DNA of 8,705 bases from positions 1-8,705 of the forward strand of contig JAACTI010000010.1 in assembly GCA_009993495.1 (NCBI GenBank). Direction: 5' to 3'. The position numbers and the translations under genes were made by a program. Below are positions 1 through 6,752 of the stretch, piece by piece. Positions within the stretch are counted from its first letter, which is position 1, and each line of letters starts with the position of its first letter. Below the pieces are notes generated by a model, which saw nothing but the letters and a program-made list of their open reading frames with translations, did no database searches and was not told where the DNA came from. The DNA comes from Deltaproteobacteria bacterium. Its GTDB lineage: Bacteria; Desulfobacterota; Desulfuromonadia; Desulfuromonadales; Geopsychrobacteraceae.

Positions 1-1115
1 ATGGCCGCGCCTATGGCGACGACTTCATCGGGGTTGACGCCCTTGCTCGGAACCTTGCCGAAAATTTCCTGAACTTTCTGCTGGACAATGGGCATACGCG
101 TCATGCCGCCCACCAACAGCACCTCGGTAATATCGCTGGCAGAAATTCCGGCGTCTTTGATCGCGGTTTTGCAGGGTGCAACCAGTTTGTCGATCAAATC
201 GGCGCAGATACTTTCGAGTTTGGCCCGCGACAGTTTGATGTTCAGGTGTTTCGGTCCGCTTTGATCGGCAGTGATAAACGGCAGGTTGATGTCGGTTTCC
301 ATGGAAGAGGACAGCTCGATTTTGGCTTTTTCGGCACCCTCTTTCAAGCGTTGCAGCGCCATTTTATCGGTGCGCAGGTTAATGCCCTGGTCTTTCTTGA
401 ACTCATCGGCAATGTAATCGATAATGCGTTGATCAAAGTCTTCCCCCCCCAGGAAGGTGTCGCCGTTGGTCGATTTGACTTCAAAGACGCCGTCGCCCAG
501 TTCAAGAATCGAAACATCGAAGGTGCCACCACCAAGGTCGAAGACGGCAATTGTCATTTCCTGTTTCTTGTCGAGGCCATAGGCCAGGGATGCGGCTGTC
601 GGCTCGTTGATGATGCGCTGAACATTGAGCCCGGCAATCTTGCCTGCGTCTTTGGTCGCCTGGCGTTGCGAATCGTTGAAATAGGCCGGGACGGTAATGA
701 CCGCATCGGTGACCGGCTCGCCCAGATAATCTTCCGCCGTCTGCTTCATTTTTTGGAGAATCATTGCCGAAATTTCCTGGGCGCTGTACTGCTTGCCGCG
801 TACATCCACCCAGGCGTCGCCGTTTTCGGCTTCAACGATTTTAAACGGACTAATGCCAATATCTTTTTTGACTTGATCCGAATCGTACTTGCGTCCGATC
901 AGGCGTTTGATGGCAAAGAGGGTGTTCTCCGGGTTGGTAACCGCCTGGCGTTTGGCTTGCTGGCCAACCAGGCGTTCCCCGTTTTCCGCAAAAGCCACCA
1001 TCGAAGGCGTGGTACGTGCGCCTTCAGAGTTGGCGATCACGACCGGCTCGCCGCCCTCCATAACGGCTACGCATGAATTCGTGGTTCCAAGGTCAATTCC
1101 AATTACTTTCCCCAT
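1..1115 (-). CDS. dnaK: DnaK (Hsp70 chaperone), N-terminal ATPase part, cut by window edge
   Basis: ATP-dependent cytosolic chaperone that binds exposed hydrophobic segments and works with DnaJ and GrpE. Only the first 371 codons are present; the family is usually about 635-640 residues, so the substrate-binding half lies outside the window. What is present is nearly the whole nucleotide-binding domain. The three Hsp70 signatures are visible: IDLGTTNSCV near residues 7-16, FDLGGGTFDVSIL at 192-204 and VLLVGGMTRMPIV at 332-344. The catalytic lysine K70 sits in FAIKRLIGR. The ATG start is supported by an AGGGAGGA ribosome binding site at 1123-1130. It is the last visible gene of hrcA-grpE-dnaK, 74 bases after grpE, and should be controlled by the CIRCE operator upstream of hrcA. 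A run of eight G on the coding strand (443-450) encodes part of the conserved FLGGEDFD stretch. The reading frame is intact and the identification is very secure. Confidence 0.98.
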   Translation of the reverse strand, partial: MGKVIGIDLGTTNSCVAVMEGGEPVVIANSEGARTTPSMVAFAENGERLVGQQAKRQAVTNPENTLFAIKRLIGRKYDSDQVKKDIGISPFKIVEAENGDAWVDVRGKQYSAQEISAMILQKMKQTAEDYLGEPVTDAVITVPAYFNDSQRQATKDAGKIAGLNVQRIINEPTAASLAYGLDKKQEMTIAVFDLGGGTFDVSILELGDGVFEVKSTNGDTFLGGEDFDQRIIDYIADEFKKDQGINLRTDKMALQRLKEGAEKAKIELSSSMETDINLPFITADQSGPKHLNIKLSRAKLESICADLIDKLVAPCKTAIKDAGISASDITEVLLVGGMTRMPIVQQKVQEIFGKVPSKGVNPDEVVAIGAA

Positions 1116-1142
1116 GATTTTTTCCTCCCTATCGTTGTCTGC

Positions 1143-1157
1143 CGACGCCTTGCGTCG
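1143..1157 (-). other. Small stem-loop in the grpE-dnaK spacer
   Basis: A perfect 6-bp inverted repeat (CGACGC/GCGTCG) closes a 3-base loop in the 74-base gap between grpE and dnaK, about 12 bases upstream of the dnaK ribosome binding site. There is no T-tract after it, so it is not a terminator. It could be an mRNA processing or stabilising hairpin that lets dnaK message accumulate above hrcA and grpE, but this is inference. Confidence 0.35.
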
Positions 1158-1189
1158 CGCATTCTGTTGGTAAGTGAACCGATATCTGT

Positions 1190-1843
1190 TTATTCGTCGG
1201 TTTCTGCGTTGTCTGCGTTTGGTGGTGTTCTGGCAACCATGACCATTGCCGGGCGCAGCAGACGGTTATTGAGCAAATACCCTTTCTGTAGCTCCTGCAC
1301 AACATGGTTCGCCTCGACTTCGTGGGTTTCGAGTTGCCCCATGGCCTGATGATGGTCCGGGTTAAAGCGTTCACCCTTGGCGCGGATAGTCTCAACCCCG
1401 AACTTTTTCAGCACACTGTTAAACTGGTTCAGGGTCATTTCAACCCCTTCGAGCAGTCCATTGACTTCGGCCTGTTCACCCGCGTGCTCAATGGCGCGTT
1501 CAAGGTTGTCGATCACCGGCAGAATTTCGCGCAGAATATTTTCGTTGCAGAATTTTGTCAGGTCTTCCTTTTCGCGTTGCTGGCGCTTGCGCAGGTTATC
1601 CATTTCCGCCATGGCGCGGAGATAGAGTTCCTGCTTCTGCTGCGCTTCGGCCCGGGCTGTCGCCAGTTCATCCATTTGCACGTCCGGAGTCTGATCCTCT
1701 GCGACCTCATCGCTATTGCTCAGACCTTTGAGCAGGTCTTCGACCCTGTCTTCAGAGGCTCCGAACCTTTCGGTGAGGTTTTCAATTTCAGCCAACTCGG
1801 CATCGCTCAAGGGCTCATTTTGGGAGGTCTTCTTTTTTGACAC
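1190..1843 (-). CDS. grpE: GrpE, nucleotide exchange factor for DnaK
   Basis: Homodimeric cytosolic cochaperone that releases ADP from DnaK. The 217-residue product has the normal family layout. An acidic, poorly conserved N-terminus (1-55) leads into a long coiled-coil helix (about 58-105) containing YLRAMAEMDNLRKR. A four-helix-bundle region follows, then the C-terminal beta domain with FNPDHHQAM (160-168) and the family signature VVQELQKGYLLNNRLLRPAM (181-200). The start codon is GTG (1841-1843). It is preceded by AAAGGAGT at 1853-1860, which supports this start; the next residues, SKKK, are typical. It lies 19 bases after hrcA and 74 bases before dnaK, consistent with one heat-shock operon. 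No frame damage is visible. Confidence 0.97.
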   Translation of the reverse strand: MSKKKTSQNEPLSDAELAEIENLTERFGASEDRVEDLLKGLSNSDEVAEDQTPDVQMDELATARAEAQQKQELYLRAMAEMDNLRKRQQREKEDLTKFCNENILREILPVIDNLERAIEHAGEQAEVNGLLEGVEMTLNQFNSVLKKFGVETIRAKGERFNPDHHQAMGQLETHEVEANHVVQELQKGYLLNNRLLRPAMVMVARTPPNADNAETDE

Positions 1844-1862
1844 TGTGACTCAACTCCTTTGG

Positions 1863-2903
1863 CTATTGTGATTCACGATCCAGCATGCGACTGACCAGGG
1901 TGGCGGTAAAATCGACAATCGGGATCACTTGCGAATAGTTCATGCGCATCGGGCCAATCACGCCCAGGGTGCCAATCGCACCTTTTTTGCCGGAAAAGGG
2001 CGCAGCGATCAGACTGCAGCCATCGAGGTGGGCCCGGTTTGCCTGGCTGCCGATAAAAATCTGCACCCCACCTGCCTGCTGGCTGCAATCAAGGAGATCA
2101 ATGAGTTGCTGCTTGCTTTCCAGGGCGCGCATAATGCGTACCATGGAATCGTTGGTGTTAAATTCGGGCTGCTCAAGCATGTAAGATGTCCCCGCAACAT
2201 AAATCTGATCGGCGATATCTTCCTGGAGGGCCTGCCCGGAAAGTTCCAGCGCCTGCTGTTCCAGTTGATTGTAGCGATTGCGCTCTTCGCGCAGTTCCAG
2301 GGCAATCTTCTCGCGCACCTCGGCAATGGTCATGCCGGTCAGACGCTGATTCAGGTAACGGGTAATTGACTCGAGATCGCGCCGACTGAAATCGATGCCC
2401 GGTTCAATGATTTTGTTCTGCACCAATCCCGATTCGGAAACAAAAATGACCAGCAAGCGTGTTTGAGACAGGCGCACAAATTCAATCTGCCGGAAAACCG
2501 TAGATTGAAAACGTGGTGCCATTACCAGCCCGGTGTGCCGGGAAATGCTCGACAACATATTACCGACCTCTTGCATGATATTTTCCATGCTTTTGCCGGC
2601 AAAACCCGCACCAGTCTCAAAGCGGTTGCGAAATTCATCGGGCAGATCGCGTACTTTGAGCAGAGATTCTACGTAGTATTGATAGCCCTTTTCGGTTGGA
2701 ATGCGCCCGGCAGAGGTGTGGGGCGAAACCAGCAAGCCCATCTCTTCGAGGTCGGACATAACATTACGTACCGTGGCCGGGGACAGATCGAAGCGATGAC
2801 GCTTGGTGATTGCCCGGCTCCCAACCGGCTCGGCAGTATTAATATAATCTTCAACAATTGCTTCGAAGATTGATTGACTGCGTTCATTTAGAGTGTCGAT
2901 CAT
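1863..2903 (-). CDS. hrcA: HrcA, heat-inducible transcription repressor
   Basis: DNA-binding repressor of class I heat-shock genes that recognises the CIRCE inverted repeat; in the family its activity depends on the GroE chaperonin. The product is 346 residues, normal for HrcA. The N-terminal winged helix-turn-helix spans about residues 24-60 (PVGSRAITKR ... SPATVRNVMSDLEEMG). It is followed by the hallmark PHTSAGRIPTEKGYQYYV (61-78), a GAF-like middle region and a conserved C-terminal stretch around GVIGPMRMNYSQVIPIVDF. I chose the ATG at 2901-2903, giving MIDTLNERSQ, which matches the usual start of the family. An in-frame TTG at 2928-2930 would add nine residues but sits almost against the CIRCE element. 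Neither start has a strong ribosome binding site. It is first in the operon hrcA-grpE-dnaK and should be autoregulated through the operator at 2932-2964. Confidence 0.96.
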   Translation of the reverse strand: MIDTLNERSQSIFEAIVEDYINTAEPVGSRAITKRHRFDLSPATVRNVMSDLEEMGLLVSPHTSAGRIPTEKGYQYYVESLLKVRDLPDEFRNRFETGAGFAGKSMENIMQEVGNMLSSISRHTGLVMAPRFQSTVFRQIEFVRLSQTRLLVIFVSESGLVQNKIIEPGIDFSRRDLESITRYLNQRLTGMTIAEVREKIALELREERNRYNQLEQQALELSGQALQEDIADQIYVAGTSYMLEQPEFNTNDSMVRIMRALESKQQLIDLLDCSQQAGGVQIFIGSQANRAHLDGCSLIAAPFSGKKGAIGTLGVIGPMRMNYSQVIPIVDFTATLVSRMLDRESQ

Positions 2904-2931
2904 GTTCTCTATCCCGAATCGATGGGACAAC

Positions 2932-2964
2932 CTATTAGCACTCAGTAAGGGCGAGTGCTAATAG
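2932..2964. promoter_or_regulatory. CIRCE operator (HrcA binding site)
   Basis: The sequence TTAGCACTC, nine bases, GAGTGCTAA at 2935-2961 is an exact match to the CIRCE consensus. The arms extend three more pairs, giving 12-bp perfect arms at 2932-2943 and 2953-2964. It lies just upstream of hrcA and directly downstream of the -10 box of the predicted promoter, so bound HrcA would cover the transcription start. Once transcribed, it would also form a hairpin at the 5' end of the mRNA. Confidence 0.97.
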
Positions 2965-2993
2965 AAGGTAGCAATCGAAGTCTTTTTTGTCAA
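2965..2993 (-). promoter_or_regulatory. Sigma-70-like promoter of hrcA-grpE-dnaK
   Basis: On the minus strand a perfect -35 box TTGACA (2988-2993) is separated by exactly 17 bases from TACCTT (2965-2970), a fair -10 box. The predicted start falls near 2957-2959, inside CIRCE, as in other CIRCE-controlled operons. The -35 is preceded by C (CTTGACA), which slightly resembles a heat-shock sigma -35, but the -10 does not match the C-rich heat-shock sigma consensus. The housekeeping sigma with HrcA repression is therefore the simpler reading. Confidence 0.8.
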
Positions 2994-3026
2994 GATCTTA
3001 TCCGTGCGATTGTCGCTAGAATTCCC

Positions 3027-4175
3027 TTACCGAGTCAGAAAATGCTGAATCAGCTGATCGTAAATCAGCCAACCATCGAGGTTGAGCCTGTGTCTGCCGG
3101 CTGTTGTAGATTCAACCCAGGGTGCAATGTGTTCGAATGCGCGGGCGAAGACCTGTTCAGGCCTCTGACCGAACTGGTGGCGAAACTCTTGACTGTCGAT
3201 CCCGTCTGCCGTGCGCAGCCCCAGATAAAGAGTTTCACTCATGGCCTGGGCCGGGGTAAATTTTTCCAGCAGTATGGCTGGGTTGCGCCCGGCTTCAAGC
3301 TGGCGTTGATAGTTTTCAAGATCGGCTGGAATTTCATAGCGCAGTCCGTTGCCCGCAGCGTCGAAACCATGAGCGCCGGCCCCTGCTGCCAGGCAGGTTT
3401 TGCGCTGCCAATAGCCCAGATTGTGACGACAGCGATAACCGGCCCGGGCAAAATTGGATATTTCATAGTGTTCGTAGCCTGCGTTACCTAAGGCAGTATG
3501 AATCTGGTGGTAGAAGCCGACATAGGTCTCTTCAGCGATTTCATCGATCAGGTCTTGGGCGCGTAGGCTCTGGAGAGGAGTCCCCGGTTCGATGCTCAGT
3601 CCGTAAATCCCTACGTGTTCGGGATTAAGTACCAGCAGCTGAGCGATATCCTGGTGTAAATCGGCAAGTTTCTGACCAGGCACAGCAAACATCAGATCAA
3701 GGGAAATATTGTCAAAACCTGCTGCCCGCGCCCAGTCAAAGGCGTGGCGGGCCTGCTCGGCACTGTGGATGCGGCCCAAAAATCCCAGCATTTCATCATT
3801 AAAACTTTGCACCCCCAGCGATAGTCGATTGACCCCGAGCGCCCGGTAGCCCGCCAGTTTAGCCTGATCAAGCGTGCCGGGGTTGGCTTCAAGCGAGATT
3901 TCAACTTCCGGTGCCAGGGTAAACTGTTGGCGCACGGCCTTCAGTACGGCATCAACCTGGGCAACGGACAGCAAGGAAGGCGTGCCGCCGCCGAAAAATA
4001 GACTCGTCAACCGGGTTTCCCTTGGTGTCGGTAACGCGAGATGACGGCACAAAAGTTGGTGCCAGTTTGCCAGCCAGGGGTTGGTCTCGGCTGTCGAAAA
4101 AAAATCGCAGTAGGCGCACTTGCGCAAACAAAAGGGCACGTGCAGGTAAAGGCCGGCCGAAGGGGGTGGGGTCAT
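3027..4175 (-). CDS. hemW: HemW, heme chaperone (radical SAM, HemN-like)
   Basis: Radical SAM protein of the HemN/HemW family. Such proteins were long labelled oxygen-independent coproporphyrinogen oxidase, but the short HemW branch binds heme and delivers it to respiratory proteins. The 382-residue length fits HemW rather than the longer HemN. Visible motifs are the iron-sulfur cysteines CLRKCAYC (C16, C20, C23) followed by DFFS, GGGTPS (62-67), SLEANPGT (94-101), GVQSF (121-125), DLMFAVPGQ (160-168) and HNLGYW followed by GAGAHGF. The ATG at 4173-4175 gives MTPPPSAGLYLHVPFC. A GTG at 4218-4220 would add 15 residues, but it lies inside the terminator hairpin of nhaD and is unlikely. No clear ribosome binding site or promoter is seen upstream. 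It sits just upstream of hrcA, an arrangement I associate with Geobacter-like genomes. Heme supply suits a cytochrome-rich organism. Confidence 0.93.
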   Translation of the reverse strand: MTPPPSAGLYLHVPFCLRKCAYCDFFSTAETNPWLANWHQLLCRHLALPTPRETRLTSLFFGGGTPSLLSVAQVDAVLKAVRQQFTLAPEVEISLEANPGTLDQAKLAGYRALGVNRLSLGVQSFNDEMLGFLGRIHSAEQARHAFDWARAAGFDNISLDLMFAVPGQKLADLHQDIAQLLVLNPEHVGIYGLSIEPGTPLQSLRAQDLIDEIAEETYVGFYHQIHTALGNAGYEHYEISNFARAGYRCRHNLGYWQRKTCLAAGAGAHGFDAAGNGLRYEIPADLENYQRQLEAGRNPAILLEKFTPAQAMSETLYLGLRTADGIDSQEFRHQFGQRPEQVFARAFEHIAPWVESTTAGRHRLNLDGWLIYDQLIQHFLTR

Positions 4176-4193
4176 GTTGAGGTGAAACTTTCT

Positions 4194-4234
4194 GCATAAA
4201 AAACGAGCGGGAAGGGTCACCCGCTCGTTTATGC
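4194..4234 (-). terminator. Rho-independent terminator after nhaD
   Basis: On the minus strand a GC-rich stem (CGAGCGGG paired with CCCGCTCG, 8-base loop at 4212-4219) is followed directly by six T (4203-4198). It begins about 26 bases after the nhaD stop codon. A/T pairs extend the stem, and an outer GCATAAA/TTTATGC pair makes a 41-base dyad with a 3-base bulge. The T-run is on the minus-strand downstream side, so it terminates nhaD rather than anything on the plus strand. Only 18 bases separate the dyad from the hemW start codon. Confidence 0.88.
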
Positions 4235-4256
4235 CAAAATTGTCTAATGCCCCGCT

Positions 4257-5681
4257 TTAATGAAAATAGCGGGCGTTGATCATTAAGTGGGCAAAAATGC
4301 TCGCCGCATAGCCCAAGGCTACAGCCCAAGTCCACTTGAGATGCGCACCAAAGGTGTAAATCCCCCGGGCTGAACCCATCAGGGCCACGCCTGCCGCCGA
4401 GCCAATGGAAAGCAAACTGCCACCAACTCCGGCGGTCAAAGTCACCAGCAACCACTGGCCATGTGACATGTGTGGATCCATCGTCAAGACGGCGAACATT
4501 ACGGGGATATTATCTACAATGGCAGATAAAATCCCGACCAGAATGTTGGCTGGAGTATGGCCCAAACCATTATAAAAGACGTTCGAAACCGCAGCCAGAT
4601 AACCAAACTGCCCCAGTCCGCCCACGCACAGAATGACACCATAGAAAAACAGCAGCGTATCCCATTCGGCCCGGGAAATTTTGCGGAAAAAGTTGAAGGA
4701 ATCGGGCGCTTTTTCATCTTGGGGCCCATGCCCCAAGGCATCCAGAGGGCCGCCGGTACTGTGGGAGCGATGTTCGATAATTTTCAGATAGTAAGAAAAG
4801 AGTGATAGATAGCCCAGACCCAGCATCATCCCGGTGGCAGGCGGTAGGCCGAGAAAGTTATGGAAGGACACTGCCGTGATAATTGTTAATAAAAACAGAA
4901 ACATGATGCGTTTCGCGCCGAATTTCATGCTGACCGCAGCGTCGCTGACGCTGGGTTTTTCTTTGGGCACCGTAAAACTCATGATAAAGGCCGGAATCAG
5001 CCAATTGAGCAGTGACGGGAAGAAAATTGCAAAAAATTCGACAAAAGCAACTTTGCCTTTCTGCCACACCATCAAGGTGGTGATATCACCAAAGGGTGAG
5101 AAGGCTCCGCCGGCATTGGCACCAACAACGATATTAATGCAAGCGACCACCACAAAGGCCCGATTATTGCCACCCACCGCCATGGCCACCGCACCCATGA
5201 GAAGAGCCGTGGTTAAATTGTCGGCTATGGGTGAAATGATGAAGGCCAGCAGGCCCGTCAGCCAGAAAACTGTGCGCAGGGTAAAGCCCTTGTTCACCAA
5301 CCAGGAGCGCAGGGCGCGAAAGGCGTTGCGCTCTTCGAGGGCGTTGATATAGGTCATTGCTGAGAGCAAAAACAAAAATAATTCAGCGTACTCGGTCAGA
5401 TTCCCCAAGATCGCTGTATGAGGGGTGTGGGTATCGCCAATTGCGGCATAGGCCAGCGCGACCAATATCCAGATGATTCCGGCGGCAAGGAGCACCGGCT
5501 TACTCTTGCGTAGATGGATTTTCTCTTCAAAGATGACCAGCGTATAGGCACCAACAAATAGAACCAGGGCCACAATGCCATAGACGGTGGTGGTCAAATT
5601 AACCCCCGCTGCGGCGGTTTCGCTCGCCCAGGCTGGCCAGGCACACACCAACAACCCTAAACTCCAGAACAATGTTTTCAC
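4257..5681 (-). CDS. nhaD: NhaD-type sodium/proton antiporter
   Basis: Inner-membrane antiporter of the ArsB/NhaD (ion transporter) superfamily that exports Na+ (and Li+) in exchange for H+. The 474 residues match NhaD length (about 477 in Vibrio). An N-terminal signal-like segment ends in AWPAWA near residue 19, followed by about a dozen hydrophobic segments. Conserved motifs are SPIADNLTTALLMG (150-163), GGAFSPFGDITTLMVWQKGK (191-210), SAIVDNIPVMFAVL (386-399) and GSLLSIGSAAGVALMG (421-436). A polar loop at about 302-337 splits the two halves. I prefer the GTG at 5679-5681 (MKTLFWSLG) because AAGGTG sits 6 bases upstream. The GTG three codons earlier overlaps this ribosome binding site and lacks one of its own. 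It is transcribed alone, with a terminator behind it and divergent to the amidase gene. An NhaD suggests life in saline or alkaline conditions. Confidence 0.92.
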   Translation of the reverse strand: MKTLFWSLGLLVCAWPAWASETAAAGVNLTTTVYGIVALVLFVGAYTLVIFEEKIHLRKSKPVLLAAGIIWILVALAYAAIGDTHTPHTAILGNLTEYAELFLFLLSAMTYINALEERNAFRALRSWLVNKGFTLRTVFWLTGLLAFIISPIADNLTTALLMGAVAMAVGGNNRAFVVVACINIVVGANAGGAFSPFGDITTLMVWQKGKVAFVEFFAIFFPSLLNWLIPAFIMSFTVPKEKPSVSDAAVSMKFGAKRIMFLFLLTIITAVSFHNFLGLPPATGMMLGLGYLSLFSYYLKIIEHRSHSTGGPLDALGHGPQDEKAPDSFNFFRKISRAEWDTLLFFYGVILCVGGLGQFGYLAAVSNVFYNGLGHTPANILVGILSAIVDNIPVMFAVLTMDPHMSHGQWLLVTLTAGVGGSLLSIGSAAGVALMGSARGIYTFGAHLKWTWAVALGYAASIFAHLMINARYFH

Positions 5682-5704
5682 GCAGAACACCTTTTTAATG
5701 AAGG

Positions 5705-5723
5705 GAAAAGCGCCAAGCTTTTC
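5705..5723 (-). other. Hairpin in the nhaD 5' leader
   Basis: A perfect 7-bp inverted repeat (GAAAAGC/GCTTTTC) closes a 5-base loop just upstream of the nhaD ribosome binding site. In the message the following CCCTT could also pair with the AAGG of that site, so the leader might modulate translation. No match to a riboswitch consensus I know, including the Na+ or pH-related classes, was recognised by eye. Confidence 0.35.
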
Positions 5724-5793
5724 ACGTTGACAAAAGACCCTGGAAGGTAATTGTTCTAAAAAATGTGTCTGAATCTGAGTTAAATCGTTTGAA

Positions 5794-5823
5794 TTTTTAG
5801 CATTTAGCTTTTGTGACTGTCAA
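5794..5823 (-). promoter_or_regulatory. Possible nhaD promoter
   Basis: On the minus strand a perfect TTGACA (5818-5823) is followed after 18 bases by TAAAAA (5794-5799), four of six matches to the -10 consensus. It would give a leader of roughly 105 bases. It lies back to back with the amidase promoter, the two -35 boxes being 21 bases apart. The -10 is weak, so confidence is moderate. Confidence 0.4.
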
Positions 5824-5844
5824 CAAAATCCGCGTACCCATGCC

Positions 5845-5873
5845 TTGCCATTCTTTCGCTGCCTGCCTATAAT
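5845..5873 (+). promoter_or_regulatory. Sigma-70 promoter of the nitrilase-family gene
   Basis: TTGCCA (5845-5850), a 17-base spacer and a perfect TATAAT (5868-5873) form a near-consensus housekeeping promoter. Transcription would start near 5880, leaving a leader of about 55 bases that contains A- and T-runs and the AGGAG ribosome binding site at 5923-5927. No operator-like repeat overlaps it, suggesting constitutive expression. Confidence 0.75.
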
Positions 5874-5935
5874 TCGCCCCGAGACAGTTTTTTGTAACGG
5901 CAAAAAAAATAAAACATTGTTCAGGAGTTTGTCTT

Positions 5936-6724
5936 ATGTCGCAAAATTTGCGCGCTGCCGCAGTGCAGATGCACATCACTCTCGGCCAGATTGATGCCAA
6001 CCTGGCGCGGGTCCGAAAGGGCCTGGAGGCGGTAGCTGCCGCCGGTGCCTGCCTGGCGGTTTTACCCGAAATGTGGAGCAGCGGTTACGCCTATCGGCAA
6101 CTGCCGCAATTGGCCCATCAAACCCCGCAGGTCATCGCCAGTTTGTGTGAGATCACCGCCCGGCTGGGGCTGGTGGTGGTTGGTAGTCTGCCCGAAATTG
6201 AGGCGGAAAAAATTTATAATACCGCCTATGTCGTTGATCAGGGGGCGCTGGTGGGTAAGTACCGCAAACTGCACCTTTTTTCGACCATGCAGGAAGACCG
6301 GTTTCTGGCCGCCGGTGATCAGGCTCTGACCCTCGCTACCTCGGCAGGACGCCTCGGAATCGCCATCTGTTATGATCTGCGCTTCCCCGAGCTGTTTCGC
6401 AAGTTGGCCCTCGAAGGGGCTGAAGTTATCTGCCTGCCCGCCGAATGGCCCAAACCTCGCCAGGAACATTGGAATGCCCTGATTCGCGCCCGGGCGATCG
6501 AAAATCAGCTGTTTGTCATCGCCGCCAACTGTTGCGGCATTCAGGGCAAGCTCGATTTCTTCGGCCATAGTCAGCTGGTTTCACCTCTGGGTCATCTGCT
6601 GGCCTATGCCGAAGCCGAGGAGACAGAGCTGGTAGCCGACTTGGATTTCAGCGAAATGGTGCAATATCGCAAGCAGATTGACACCCTTGGTGACCGGCGC
6701 CCCGACATTTACGGCACACCATAG
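5936..6724 (+). CDS. Nitrilase-superfamily amidase, omega-amidase (YafV/Nit2)-like
   Basis: Cytosolic carbon-nitrogen hydrolase of 262 residues, the full single-domain length. The catalytic triad is visible: E45 in LPEMWSSGY, K111 in GKYRKLHLF and C145 in ICYDLRFPE. The stretch EWPKPRQEHWNALIRARAIENQLFV (170-194, shown in pieces: EWPKPRQ, HWNALIRARAIENQ) resembles the E. coli YafV omega-amidase. These enzymes hydrolyse 2-oxoglutaramate or 2-oxosuccinamate to the oxoacid and ammonia. The exact substrate cannot be fixed from sequence alone; deaminated-glutathione amidase or another small amide are alternatives. The ATG start has AGGAG 8 bases upstream and a strong promoter. It is a single-gene unit, with no transaminase partner in view, divergent from nhaD and convergent with the small membrane-protein gene. 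Confidence 0.9.
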   Translation: MSQNLRAAAVQMHITLGQIDANLARVRKGLEAVAAAGACLAVLPEMWSSGYAYRQLPQLAHQTPQVIASLCEITARLGLVVVGSLPEIEAEKIYNTAYVVDQGALVGKYRKLHLFSTMQEDRFLAAGDQALTLATSAGRLGIAICYDLRFPELFRKLALEGAEVICLPAEWPKPRQEHWNALIRARAIENQLFVIAANCCGIQGKLDFFGHSQLVSPLGHLLAYAEAEETELVADLDFSEMVQYRKQIDTLGDRRPDIYGTP

Positions 6725-6752
6725 AAACGGCGTATCTCTTTAGCTCCTTAGT

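Noticed and set aside
246..1076. A long plus-strand open frame opposite dnaK
   Set aside because: It is the antisense shadow of dnaK; its product has no recognisable features, while the minus strand encodes an intact, highly conserved Hsp70.
1304..1840. A 178-codon plus-strand frame opposite grpE
   Set aside because: It mirrors the grpE coding frame and has no ribosome binding site or family resemblance.
2955..3491. A 178-codon plus-strand frame opposite the hemW 3' end
   Set aside because: It starts inside the CIRCE element and runs antisense to conserved hemW codons; judged a shadow.
3952..4455. A 167-codon minus-strand frame spanning the nhaD-hemW junction
   Set aside because: It crosses the terminator and overlaps two well-supported genes in another frame.
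4834..5352. A 172-codon plus-strand frame opposite nhaD
   Set aside because: It is antisense to the membrane segments of nhaD; composition is that of a shadow frame.
5727..5760. A plus-strand TTGACA (5727-5732) as an extra amidase promoter
   Set aside because: No acceptable -10 box follows at 16-18 bases, and a much better promoter lies closer to the gene.
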